DNA of 64,000 nt. It comes from G963702155 sp963702155 (GTDB lineage Bacteria > Pseudomonadota > Alphaproteobacteria > Micavibrionales > Micavibrionaceae). The DNA lies in assembly GCA_963702155.1 (NCBI GenBank), contig OY969717.1:2232001-2296000 (forward strand), given 5' to 3'. The translations under genes were made by a program, and so were the position numbers. The notes under the pieces are model-generated. The model saw only the letters and a list, made by a program, of their open reading frames with translations, made no database searches and was not told the origin of the DNA. Below are positions 1 to 8,843 of this stretch, one piece after another (position 1 is the stretch's first letter; each line of letters opens with the position of its first letter).

Positions 1-3000
1 CGCCATCTATTGGCGGAACGGCTAATTCGTCCGAATTGGCTGATACCATACGCACGGCTAAAACAGGTGATACTGATTCTCCTGATGCCCCCTTGCAACC
101 TGCGACAGGCACAGTGTCGCCCTCAAACTCGGCTATCGCAGCCGGGCAAAACCCACTTGTCAATTCTGCTGATAATTCAACTAATAACGCTATAGATGGC
201 CTTGAGCCAAATTTTCGATCACAGCCTCAGCTACAAATTGAATCTTTAATCAATGCCACGCCCATCATTGCGGACGACGATGAAGATGTTTACGACTTGA
301 TCCTCCGGCTTCAGCGCAAAAATGAAGTATTAGATCCTGCTTTCATTGGTCTTCAAAAAGGTCTTAAATATTATATCCCCTTAAACGCACTCCTGCGAGG
401 CATTAAAATTCCGGTCGATATCGACTTTGAAACGGGGCGCGCCGTTGGCTTTTTTGTATCGAACGACCTCCCTTTCATAATAGACTTCAAGGCCAATACA
501 TATAAATTCACGGATGAAACCGGCACATTCGAAAGTGGTGATGTCATCATTAAAGATCGTGATCTTGGCTTGGGTGAGGTCTATATTGAACTTGAAACGC
601 TGAATAAAATTCTACCACTCGCGCTTGAAATCAATTTTTCCGAACTGAGTATTGAGATAGGAACACGCCGGAAGCTCCCCGCCGATCTCGAGTTGGAGCG
701 TATAAGGCGCCAGCAAAGATTAATAGAAAAACGCGCTGCCGAAGGTGAAATTGATCCAAATCTCGATATTCCGGACACATATAATGGCTACCGTTTACTG
801 GGGCCGCAAATAATCCGCCTGACCGATACACTCTTTTGGAGCCAGGAAGAAAGCGAAGTAACAAATAATTTTGTCGTATCCGGTCGCGGCGATATGTTGG
901 GGGCATCGGCGGATTATACGTTGAATGTTCAAAATGGCGGTCAAAACGGTAATCTGTTCAACCTTAACGATTTACGCTTCCGTTTAACGCGCGAGGATTT
1001 TGGCGGCGGCACATTGCCATATGGCCTCAAAAAAGTGCAAGTGGGGGATATATCCAACCGATCTTCGCGCTTAATCGAAAATGTTGTAACGGGGCGGGGC
1101 GTGTATGTCACAAACGATCCACGCCGCCGCCCGTCAAGTTTCGATGAAGTCGTAATCGAAGGTATAGCCTCACCAGATTGGGAGGTTGAGTTATACCGCG
1201 GGTTTGAATTATTGGATTATGGCGCGGTAGACTCTGGCGGTATATATCGTTTTGAAAATGTACCGCTAAACTATGGCCAAAACCGTTTTCGCATTGTGCT
1301 ATATGGTCCGCAAGGACAAGTGGAAGAGCGCTTCGAAGCCTATGACATTGACCGCAACATGCTTGCCCCCGGTGAATCCACATTTGAGGCAAGCGTTATC
1401 GATAACCGCAAACGCTTATTCGATGTTGACGACCGGAACAAAACCGCAAGCGATGAAGGCCTAGTCAAAAATTTGCGAATCAACCGCGGTATTCTCCCAT
1501 GGGCAAGCGGCTTCATGACGGCTACGGATACCATTGTAAGGGATGAGCATTACCGCTACCTGTCATTAGGAACAAATTTGTCATTGGGGCGCGCCAATGG
1601 CCAAGTTGAACTTTATAAACAACTTGGCGGCGGCGCGGCAATAGATACGCGGCTCGGAACAAGATTTGCCGGTGTAAACTTAAACATAAGAAATTCTTTA
1701 TATCGGGATTTTGAAAGCCGTGACGCAGGCGTTTCTGACGACCGGAAAAAACGCTTTGAAAGCGACGTAAGAGCATCAAGATCTTTTGAAACATCATTTG
1801 GCGGCTTTGCTTTGGGGTTAGGCGGCCGTCATACTTTAAGTGAAGATGGCTTTGATACATCCAACATTACCACCAATCAATCCGCACTCATTGGTAATAA
1901 ACAAGTCACAAACGCCACAACAACACAGCTTATAAATGGCGAGCATACGGCAACATCCGGCGTACTCTCCAATAACTTGCCCATTGCTTATAACTGGGAT
2001 TTAAGAACAAACTTTGATTATGACGTCCACCCTGAAACAGAGGCCGATCGCGCACGCTTTGAATTACGATATAGCGACTATGATAAATTCACCGGCGAAC
2101 TGCGCTACTATCAAGGTATTAAAGATAGTAATGATACTTTGGTTGGTGCTGGCGCTACATATGATTTTGGGACATTTTTGGGCGGCGCTGATGTTGATTG
2201 GCAGAAAAACGCTGGCCTGTCCGTACTTTTACGTGCGGACACAACCTTCGGACCGGAGGGGCCGGATCGGGAATACCTCCTTACAACAGATTACAAGGGC
2301 TACACAACAGGCCTACAGGCACGTCTGTTCCATGATGTAAATATGGACGGCATCTTTAATGATCCGCCTGATATTGCCATTAAGGGTACAAAAATCACAT
2401 TTAACGGCCGAAGCTCAAAACGTTCTGACGAGCAAGGCATTATTGATATTCGCGGTGCAGGGCCAGAAGGCCGCATCCTTATAAAAGTCGATCGTGACTC
2501 TCTGCCTGATCCATTCCTGGCGATGGTAACAGATGGGTACACAACAACCCTACGACAAGGGACAAAACCCTTTATCGACATCCCCCTTATTTTAACCGGA
2601 AGCATAGACGGTACAGTGCGCCTTCCAGATGGCAGCGCGGCCTCCGGTTTAATCATCCAGCTTATAAACCAATCGGGCGAAGTGGTGCAGGACGCACCCA
2701 CGCTATTCGATGGTTTCTATGTTTTTGAGTTTGTGAAGCCTGGCACGTACACCGTGCGGGTTTCACCTTCTCATAAAGTTTTTGTCCAACCAAAAACCGT
2801 TACGGTGTCTTCCAGTGATCTCTTCGCCTATGGCGTAGATTTCACACTCTCGGCTTCGGCCGAGGCGGAGCAGTCTGAGGAAGCGTCGGTTGCCAATGAA
2901 GCAGACGGAGCACGTGGTAGAGTAGCCCATACTAACCACGCTCTGGCGACCGGCGGGACAAAACAGGCGGCTCCAACCTCCTCTGATGGTGGATTCCAAG

Positions 3001-3332
3001 CCACTGTCAGGTCGGTTCGGTTAGGGGAGTATCCATACAAGACTCGTCTTGTATTGGATCTCTCCGATCCGGCTGATTATCAAATTTCTTCCTTGAATGG
3101 AGGGGATATTATCAACATTGACATGCCAAGTACAGCCTGGGATGCACAAAATTTTAAAAATCTTTCAAATCACAAAATATTTGAGAGCATAGAGCCGCTC
3201 GCCTTAAATGGCGGAACCGGCACAAGATTGCGCCTTACCGGCCGCACACCAATTGAAGTTTTCTACAACGATGACCTGCCCCCGGCGGCGGGAAAACCAA
3301 ACCGAATCTATTTCGATTTCATAAAGAAATGA
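1..3332 (+). CDS. Large usher-like outer-membrane/surface protein with C-terminal AMIN domain (5' end outside window)
   Basis: The reading frame is open from base 3, so the true start lies to the left; the first possible in-window start is a TTG at 36. More than 1,100 residues are visible. Early residues are Ser/Thr/Asn rich and low complexity. Next comes an N-terminal usher-like region (around YIPLNALLRGIKIPVDID), a long stretch of alternating strands typical of a beta-barrel (about 250-770), then SdrD-B/carboxypeptidase-regulatory-like folds (ARLFHDVNMDGIFND; SIDGTVRLPDGSAASG). The C-terminus (about 990-1098) is an AMIN domain with VRLGEYPYKTRLVLDL, a module known to bind peptidoglycan or periplasmic partners. 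I infer an outer-membrane secretion or adhesin-assembly protein anchored to the cell wall. Its exact family is not certain, and no chaperone or pilin gene is visible beside it. Confidence 0.75.
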   Translation, partial: PSIGGTANSSELADTIRTAKTGDTDSPDAPLQPATGTVSPSNSAIAAGQNPLVNSADNSTNNAIDGLEPNFRSQPQLQIESLINATPIIADDDEDVYDLILRLQRKNEVLDPAFIGLQKGLKYYIPLNALLRGIKIPVDIDFETGRAVGFFVSNDLPFIIDFKANTYKFTDETGTFESGDVIIKDRDLGLGEVYIELETLNKILPLALEINFSELSIEIGTRRKLPADLELERIRRQQRLIEKRAAEGEIDPNLDIPDTYNGYRLLGPQIIRLTDTLFWSQEESEVTNNFVVSGRGDMLGASADYTLNVQNGGQNGNLFNLNDLRFRLTREDFGGGTLPYGLKKVQVGDISNRSSRLIENVVTGRGVYVTNDPRRRPSSFDEVVIEGIASPDWEVELYRGFELLDYGAVDSGGIYRFENVPLNYGQNRFRIVLYGPQGQVEERFEAYDIDRNMLAPGESTFEASVIDNRKRLFDVDDRNKTASDEGLVKNLRINRGILPWASGFMTATDTIVRDEHYRYLSLGTNLSLGRANGQVELYKQLGGGAAIDTRLGTRFAGVNLNIRNSLYRDFESRDAGVSDDRKKRFESDVRASRSFETSFGGFALGLGGRHTLSEDGFDTSNITTNQSALIGNKQVTNATTTQLINGEHTATSGVLSNNLPIAYNWDLRTNFDYDVHPETEADRARFELRYSDYDKFTGELRYYQGIKDSNDTLVGAGATYDFGTFLGGADVDWQKNAGLSVLLRADTTFGPEGPDREYLLTTDYKGYTTGLQARLFHDVNMDGIFNDPPDIAIKGTKITFNGRSSKRSDEQGIIDIRGAGPEGRILIKVDRDSLPDPFLAMVTDGYTTTLRQGTKPFIDIPLILTGSIDGTVRLPDGSAASGLIIQLINQSGEVVQDAPTLFDGFYVFEFVKPGTYTVRVSPSHKVFVQPKTVTVSSSDLFAYGVDFTLSASAEAEQSEEASVANEADGARGRVAHTNHALATGGTKQAAPTSSDGGFQATVRSVRLGEYPYKTRLVLDLSDPADYQISSLNGGDIINIDMPSTAWDAQNFKNLSNHKIFESIEPLALNGGTGTRLRLTGRTPIEVFYNDDLPPAAGKPNRIYFDFIKK

Positions 3333-3418
3333 CAATAGAAATAATACGATAGCACTCTGGAAACGAGAGGTATTTTGTGCTTAGATAAGGGCATAAATAA
3401 CAAAACCCTTTTTCTTTA

Positions 3419-6268
3419 ATGCGATTTTTAAATTTACTCACAAGAACAGCTTTATTCGTACCTTTAATTTTAGGTACTGCAGACGTGCGCGCCGATAACG
3501 GAACGCTTACGTATAATTCGAGCTATCAATTTCAATTTGGAGTTGGCGGCACAGGTAACGGGCAATTTGACTTGCCCCAAGCTGTGTTTGTCGATAACGA
3601 TAGAGACATCGTGCTCGTTGGTGATCGTTTCAATAGCCGTGTTCAAATTTTTGATAAATCTGGAAATTATCAGTCTCAAGTGACTGGATTAGATGACCCT
3701 TTAGGTATTACGAAAAGCAGCAGCGGAATTTTTTATGTATCCGAATATGGCTCGAGCAGAGTAAGGATAATCGATTCCAATTTTAATAAAATTGGAATTT
3801 TCGCAAGCGGACTTACAAACGGTCCTATAGGTATAGATGTAGACAATCAGGATAATGTATATGTTAGCGAATGGCTCGGTCAAGAATTTGAGAAATTTAA
3901 TAGTGCTGGTGTCTCGCAATTTAAAAAAACGGGCTTTGGCGCGACTAATATGTGGGGAATGGCTATAAAAAATGATAAAGTTTATATTAGTAGGCAGAAC
4001 ACAGATGATATTCGTATCTTCGACACTATCTCTGGAAATTTTATAGGTGTCGTTGCAAATCGTGGGGCTGTTTTAGGAACAGTTGATAGTCCGAGAGGAA
4101 TTAATTTTGATGCTTTTGGAAATTTATACGTGGCCGAAGGAGTTAACAATCGCGTTCAGATTTTTAATTCATCCGATGTAGCTATTCATACTTTTGGTAA
4201 TACGGGGGCAGGGAATGGACAGTTTAATAGAGCCCACTCCGTAGACATTGCGGATAACGGTTTTTTATATGTAGCAGATGATATTAACGACCGCATTCAA
4301 GTCTTCGAATTCAGTTCTACCGAGACATTTAATACAAGTCCTGCCGGTGGTGATGAGGATGCGACGACACCGCTTTCTAATTTGGTGCTTAATGCGAGCG
4401 GTACATTTAATGGTGACTTCCTCCAATACGATAATCTCACCGTGAACGGGACGAGTTGGACGCTTGGCGGGACGAACGCTTTTGATGACACGGTGGATAT
4501 TAATGCGGGGACGGTAGTGGTCAATGGCACACTTACCGCGACCAATGCGTTTACGGCCGATGCGGGCACAACCCTGATGGGCTCTGGCACGATTGGCGGA
4601 TCAACCGTCACGGTGAATGGGTCGGTCGCGCCGGGCAATTCAATTGGCACCCTCAATGTGACCGGCAATTATGTGCAAGGCACGGGCTCGACATACACGG
4701 CCGAGATTAATGCAGCGGGACAAAGTGATTTAATCGCAGCCACGGGCAATGTAACGATTAATGCGGGCGCAACGCTTACTATAGATGAAGAGGATGTAAC
4801 GACGTATCCTGCATCAACGGATTACACGCTGATCACGGCAGGCGGCACTTTAAGCGGAACATTTGATACAGTGAACTACGTGAACAATCTGGCGTTTTTA
4901 GATCCTACGCTCACCTATAATGCCAGCGCTCTTATTCTTAATATGACGCGCAATGATAATACGTTTGCCGATATTGCCAAGGATAACAAAGACCAAGGCG
5001 TGGCAACTGCATTAAACGCGCTTGGTGATAGCGCCGACCCCGATGCCTCCGTGGTAAATACCGCGCTGACCGGTCTGACCAACACACAAGCGCGGCGCGC
5101 CTTAAAACAAGTAGCCGGCGAAGAAGCGGCCTCACTCTCTATTGTGCAAGGGCAGAATGCGCAACGTTTTGCCAGCATGACAGGCCAAAGGATTGCAAAA
5201 ATCAGTAGTCTGAACGCGGCTGTCAATGGTTCAGCTGGTGGAGGTTCTGGTGGTGCATCAACTGGCGGTGATAGGGATACGGGCTTTGCGGCGGGTGATA
5301 TCCCGCTCGACCGTCTCTCCCTTCAAGGGCAAAGCATAGAGCATAAAATCGCACAAGCGAGCCAGGGCACGCACGCTCTTGGCTATGGCGCGGGCGGCGC
5401 AGACTATGTGCCCTATGGCGGCTGGTCTCAAGGGTTTCTATCCCGCGGTTCGGTTGACGGGGATTCAAATGCGGGCGGGTATAATTATAATTCTCGCGGC
5501 TTTGCTGGCGGTGTCGATTGGCTTTATAATCGAGATGGTATTATGGGTATATCCCTTGGCTTTGCCGATAGCGATGTTGATTACGATCACCGCGGCGATC
5601 AGGCAAATGTGCAGGAATACCGGATCGGGTTTTACGGGCGGCACACACTGTCCGGCGTCCGGTTTGCAGACCTTATGCTGGACACGCAGTTTAATGCCAA
5701 TTATAGCGATATCGAAAGCACGCGCCGGATTGAAGTGGGCAGCCTTGACCGCACCGCCCAAAGCGATACGGACAGTTATGGTGCAAACGGAAGCATTAAT
5801 CTCTCCAAGCCTTATACTCTGAATAACGACCTTCAAATTACACCAGAGGCCGGACTATCGGCCGGATACAGCCATACGGACGGCTATACCGAAACCGGTG
5901 CGGGAGCGCTCAATTTAAAGATTGACGATATAAAAACCTGGTCACTGCGCCCCGGCATAGGCGCAACGATCGCCAAGGCTTACAATTTGGATATGAATAA
6001 AACCCGCACCATAACCCCGTGGATCTATACACGCGCAGATGTAGAACTGGGCGACCGCGCAGCCGATATGACCTCTAATTTTACTGCTACCCCGAACGCG
6101 CGCTTTAACAGCCAAAGTCCTGATACCGGCGCACTCTGGCTTAATACCGGCGCCGGCCTCACCTATACTAACGACAATGATCTCGCCCTATCCCTTGGCT
6201 ATACCAACACCCTCAACACACAGAATACAGGCCACACCATCACTCTCAACGCTAAATGGATGTGGTAG
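3419..6268 (+). CDS. Autotransporter (type V secretion) with NHL beta-propeller passenger
   Basis: This is a 949-residue protein. Residues 1-25 form a signal peptide ending near ADVRAD. Residues about 35-300 contain repeated NHL motifs (for example GNGQFDLPQAVFVD and GNGQFNRAHSVDIAD), predicting a six-bladed propeller. Residues about 345-470 carry passenger-associated repeats (SGTIGGSTVTVNG, VAPGNSIGTLNV) that form a beta-helix stem. Residues about 660-949 are an autotransporter beta-domain, ending in an aromatic residue (WMW) as expected for BAM recognition. An Ala/Thr-rich linker with LKQVAGEEAASLSIVQGQ precedes the barrel, as is common in this family. The propeller is probably the exposed binding module and its ligand is unknown. 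The propeller half is visibly more AT-rich than the stem and barrel, suggesting module exchange. Confidence 0.9.
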   Translation: MRFLNLLTRTALFVPLILGTADVRADNGTLTYNSSYQFQFGVGGTGNGQFDLPQAVFVDNDRDIVLVGDRFNSRVQIFDKSGNYQSQVTGLDDPLGITKSSSGIFYVSEYGSSRVRIIDSNFNKIGIFASGLTNGPIGIDVDNQDNVYVSEWLGQEFEKFNSAGVSQFKKTGFGATNMWGMAIKNDKVYISRQNTDDIRIFDTISGNFIGVVANRGAVLGTVDSPRGINFDAFGNLYVAEGVNNRVQIFNSSDVAIHTFGNTGAGNGQFNRAHSVDIADNGFLYVADDINDRIQVFEFSSTETFNTSPAGGDEDATTPLSNLVLNASGTFNGDFLQYDNLTVNGTSWTLGGTNAFDDTVDINAGTVVVNGTLTATNAFTADAGTTLMGSGTIGGSTVTVNGSVAPGNSIGTLNVTGNYVQGTGSTYTAEINAAGQSDLIAATGNVTINAGATLTIDEEDVTTYPASTDYTLITAGGTLSGTFDTVNYVNNLAFLDPTLTYNASALILNMTRNDNTFADIAKDNKDQGVATALNALGDSADPDASVVNTALTGLTNTQARRALKQVAGEEAASLSIVQGQNAQRFASMTGQRIAKISSLNAAVNGSAGGGSGGASTGGDRDTGFAAGDIPLDRLSLQGQSIEHKIAQASQGTHALGYGAGGADYVPYGGWSQGFLSRGSVDGDSNAGGYNYNSRGFAGGVDWLYNRDGIMGISLGFADSDVDYDHRGDQANVQEYRIGFYGRHTLSGVRFADLMLDTQFNANYSDIESTRRIEVGSLDRTAQSDTDSYGANGSINLSKPYTLNNDLQITPEAGLSAGYSHTDGYTETGAGALNLKIDDIKTWSLRPGIGATIAKAYNLDMNKTRTITPWIYTRADVELGDRAADMTSNFTATPNARFNSQSPDTGALWLNTGAGLTYTNDNDLALSLGYTNTLNTQNTGHTITLNAKWMW

Positions 6269-6397
6269 GGGGTATTAATCCTTGTGGATGAGACCGGGCG
6301 CGCTCTTATTTTTACATTCTTACTCTGCTAAACTTTTTTTGTAATCTTAAAGAATCATTTTTTTCGCATATTGTAAAAAAGCAGCAGGAAAAAACGC

Positions 6398-7342
6398 GTG
6401 CGCCATATCCAAAAAAGGAAAATAACAAACGTAATATTGATAAGTGCAATCCTAACGCTATCTGCATGCGGCATGAAATGGCCAGAGGTCGAAAGCTGGG
6501 AGCGTGATCCATTGCGGTTTATAGCGGATAAAGATGAGAGCAGCGAACAAAAAACTGAGGATGGGCAATTGGCCGAAAACAGTGCAACATTGTCAACCCC
6601 GCCATCCATTATCGATCCATTTGAAGGCATTGACCCAATCGCCTTGGAAACCGGCGGCACGCTGGGGTCTTTGGGTTTTAATTTAGAAAGTTATTTGCAG
6701 AATATCCCTGGTGAAACCGCGAATCAGCGGATCGAAAAACTCGAAAGCGCTTTGATTGCGGTGCATAAAGACTTAAAAGTCATGGCGCCAGTGTTACAGC
6801 GCCTGGCTGATGTTCAGGCGGGCAGGGCGCCGCGCATAAATACCGCCTTTGAAAGCACCGCGCCAATTCCTACATCTTTAAATATTCCGAGCGCTCCTGA
6901 AGCATCTTTAAATAAAAACCTTCAGCCTGATTTGCAAGCCGCAACACCATCACCGGATGAAAAAACTCTACTCAAAGGCCCCCGCATCATAAGCGCAGAG
7001 GGCGGTGCGGCGACTGTAACCGGTATTCGGGTAGGTGAACATCCTGATAAAATTCGCATTGTTTTCGATGTAACGGCAAAAACACCATATACAATCGATC
7101 TGGATAATAATGAAAACCTTATGGTGGTTGAATTGTCTAAGGCGCAATGGACAATCCCGACAACAAAAGAAAACTTTGGCCGCATGCCGCTTTTAAAATC
7201 TTACCGTGTAGATGCATTTAATGGCGGACAAGGAAACATATTTGTACTTCAGATGAAGAAAAACACAAATATATTACGTCAAAAAATATATCCTGCTTTA
7301 TCTGGCAATGGCTCTCGTATCGTTATTGATCTTTCAAAGTAA
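6398..7342 (+). CDS. Lipoprotein with C-terminal AMIN domain
   Basis: This 314-residue protein starts at GTG 6398, preceded by AGCAGGA about 9 bases upstream. The N-terminus has Lys/Arg residues, a hydrophobic stretch and a lipobox L-S-A-C with Cys24, so it is a predicted lipoprotein. The middle is proline-rich and disordered, with a short coiled-coil-like segment (ANQRIEKLESALIAVHKDLK). Residues about 200-314 form an AMIN domain (TGIRVGEHPDKIRIVFDV; SGNGSRIVIDLSK). The same domain ends the large usher-like protein two genes upstream, so the two may bind a common cell-wall site or work in one export pathway. That link is inference; the lipobox and AMIN calls are seen directly. Confidence 0.8.
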   Translation: MRHIQKRKITNVILISAILTLSACGMKWPEVESWERDPLRFIADKDESSEQKTEDGQLAENSATLSTPPSIIDPFEGIDPIALETGGTLGSLGFNLESYLQNIPGETANQRIEKLESALIAVHKDLKVMAPVLQRLADVQAGRAPRINTAFESTAPIPTSLNIPSAPEASLNKNLQPDLQAATPSPDEKTLLKGPRIISAEGGAATVTGIRVGEHPDKIRIVFDVTAKTPYTIDLDNNENLMVVELSKAQWTIPTTKENFGRMPLLKSYRVDAFNGGQGNIFVLQMKKNTNILRQKIYPALSGNGSRIVIDLSK

Positions 7343-7400
7343 GTATTATTAACGTATTTAAAGCTCTAATACTGCGACCAGATAAAAAATCTGAAACATA

Positions 7401-7445
7401 TTGACAACAAAAATGTGATAATATAACAATGTTATATTGTAACAT
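7401..7445 (+). promoter_or_regulatory. Promoter with Zur/Fur-family-like palindromic operator
   Basis: A perfect -35 box TTGACA (7401-7406) is followed after 15 bases by TATAAC (7422-7427). Two overlapping palindromes lie on and after the -10 box. One is ATATAACA-A-TGTTATAT (7421-7437, eight-base arms). The other is ATGTTATATTGTAACAT (7429-7445), which matches the Zur-type pattern ATGTTATA-N-TATAACAT except for one base. A repressor bound there would block the promoter of the His-rich gene that starts at 7461. The assignment to Zur rests on motif resemblance only. Confidence 0.5.
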
Positions 7446-7460
7446 AAAAAAGGTTGTCCC

Positions 7461-7682
7461 ATGGCGCACGAACTTACAACAGTATCTGGTCTTTTGAGTG
7501 CAGTATTTACATGTTGCGTGGCGCATATCCTGATGGTGCCCTTGGGATTAGACACGTTCACGCACACAATCGGAGACGTTATTCCATCTTTGACAGATAT
7601 TTTTGGCGACGCATCTGGGGTGGAAGAGGTGGCTCATTCACATAATCATCTGGATGAACATCACGTACATGCACACGATTAA
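7461..7682 (+). CDS. Small His-rich membrane-associated protein
   Basis: This 73-residue protein starts at ATG 7461 after an A-rich AAAAAAGG ribosome site. Residues about 8-30 are hydrophobic, with a Cys-Cys pair (FTCCVAHILMVPLG). The C-terminal 20 residues are a metal-binding-like tail with seven His (HSHNHLDEHHVHAHD). I do not recognise a family. The His tail and the Zur-like palindrome in its promoter suggest a role in zinc or other metal handling, for example as a small chaperone or transporter accessory. No metal transporter gene lies next to it in the window. Confidence 0.6.
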   Translation: MAHELTTVSGLLSAVFTCCVAHILMVPLGLDTFTHTIGDVIPSLTDIFGDASGVEEVAHSHNHLDEHHVHAHD

Positions 7683-7709
7683 ACTCAAAAGCAGAAATAA
7701 CTCAAACGC

Positions 7710-8066
7710 TTATTCGAATAATATTTTCAGAATGTCAAATGCTTTTTCTCTTATACTATGGTCTTTCGCCCGCCGCATAAGGTAAATCACTTTAATATCT
7801 TCATCATCAAGCCTGCGGCGAAGTTTTGTTTTATCAGGCTCTAACCCTGCAAAAAAAATGTCATAGGGCACATCGTAAAGTGCTCGTAATTTTACGAGTT
7901 TGTCCAACGGTAACCGGTTTGTCCCACGCTCATATTTTTGAACCTGCTGATAACTGACTTCGAGTAAATCGGCAATATAATGAAGGTTATACCCGGTTGC
8001 TAGCCTTAGAGATTTGATATTGTGACTTATTCTGTAAATATCGCTTTTTGCGTTAAAATCTTTCAT
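7710..8066 (-). CDS. XRE-family HTH transcriptional regulator
   Basis: The protein has 118 residues. The start is taken at 8066 (MKDFNAKSD) because GGAAA lies six bases upstream; a longer frame to 8126 would include the promoter. Residues about 10-70 form a lambda-repressor-type helix-turn-helix (NIKSLRLATGYNLHYIADLL, then VSYQQVQKYERGTNRLP). The C-terminal part (DDEDIKVIYLMRRAKDHSIREKAF) is a short helical region. It resembles the SinR/Cro-like regulators common in alphaproteobacteria. It is transcribed divergently from the S24-like regulator at 8184, so the pair may cross-regulate through the shared 117-base intergenic region. The target genes are unknown. Confidence 0.85.
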   Translation of the reverse strand: MKDFNAKSDIYRISHNIKSLRLATGYNLHYIADLLEVSYQQVQKYERGTNRLPLDKLVKLRALYDVPYDIFFAGLEPDKTKLRRRLDDEDIKVIYLMRRAKDHSIREKAFDILKILFE

Positions 8067-8098
8067 AAAAATTTCCAAAATATAAAATCTATAGTTGA

Positions 8099-8126
8099 AT
8101 AATATATCAAAATAGAAAGTTGTCAA
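8099..8126 (-). promoter_or_regulatory. Predicted sigma-70 promoter for the XRE regulator
   Basis: On the minus strand, TTGACA (8126-8121) is followed by a 16-base spacer and TATTAT (8104-8099). The start codon of the regulator lies 33 bases downstream of the -10 box. Both hexamers are close to consensus. Confidence 0.6.
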
Positions 8127-8183
8127 TACAAAATTACCAAAACAGAAATACTAAAAGTTGTAAAGCCATGAGATAGTTAATCT

Positions 8184-8804
8184 ATGGATGATAAATGGCT
8201 GAAACAGCAATTCGCACTGCACCCTAAAAAAAGCAAGGCATATCTCGCAAAACTCTTGGGATTAGGAGCACCGGCCATTAGTAAAATTCTGGCTGGAAAC
8301 CGACAGATTAAAGCGAGGGAATATGCTATCATGTGTGAATATTTTGGCATTGATGACCCGTATGGTATAAAAAGCCGTCAACAAAACGGGTATGTAATGA
8401 ACACATTGCCGCAATCGCAAAAAAATTTACAAGATCGCGCGAGTAATAATACACAAACAGAGCAAGAGCCATGGATTATCCCTGAACAAATCATTCAAAA
8501 ACATGTAGAGGCGTCCCCTGATCAAATAAAAATCTATCAAATAAAGGAAAATTTGATGGCACCTGAATACAATAAAGGTGAACATGTTTTGGTCGACAGC
8601 ACCGATATGGTGCCATCCCCGCCGGGTGTATTTATCGTCTCTGATGGCTTCGGATATTTGATACGGTCTTGTGAAATGGTTGCAGGGTCCAAACCCGCTA
8701 AGGTCAAAATCACCGCGCATGCTGATAATTTCACTGCACAAATATTAATGCTTGAAGATTTTGATATTATCGGGCGCGTCGTTGCAAAATTGCAATGGAC
8801 CTAA
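8184..8804 (+). CDS. HTH regulator with S24/LexA-like C-terminal domain lacking the catalytic serine
   Basis: This is a 206-residue protein. Residues 1-55 are a helix-turn-helix (KSKAYLAKLLGLGAPAISKI, then LAGNRQIKAREY). After a Gln/Asn-rich linker, residues about 95-206 look like the LexA/CI signal-peptidase-like fold (GEHVLVDSTDMVPSPPGVFIV; IIGRVVAKLQWT). In self-cleaving members the nucleophile sits in a D/N-S-M-x-P motif. Here the equivalent is N-L-M-A-P (in KENLMAPEYNKG), so the serine is replaced by leucine. It is therefore probably a non-cleaving repressor of the type often found in alphaproteobacterial genomes and prophages. No other phage gene lies nearby. Confidence 0.8.
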   Translation: MDDKWLKQQFALHPKKSKAYLAKLLGLGAPAISKILAGNRQIKAREYAIMCEYFGIDDPYGIKSRQQNGYVMNTLPQSQKNLQDRASNNTQTEQEPWIIPEQIIQKHVEASPDQIKIYQIKENLMAPEYNKGEHVLVDSTDMVPSPPGVFIVSDGFGYLIRSCEMVAGSKPAKVKITAHADNFTAQILMLEDFDIIGRVVAKLQWT

Positions 8805-8843
8805 AAAAATTAAAGGGTAAAAAAAAATAGTTTAAAATAAAGT

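Noticed and set aside
7454..7645. Overlapping frame beginning MSHGARTYN
   Set aside because: Shadow of the His-rich gene in another frame without its own ribosome site.
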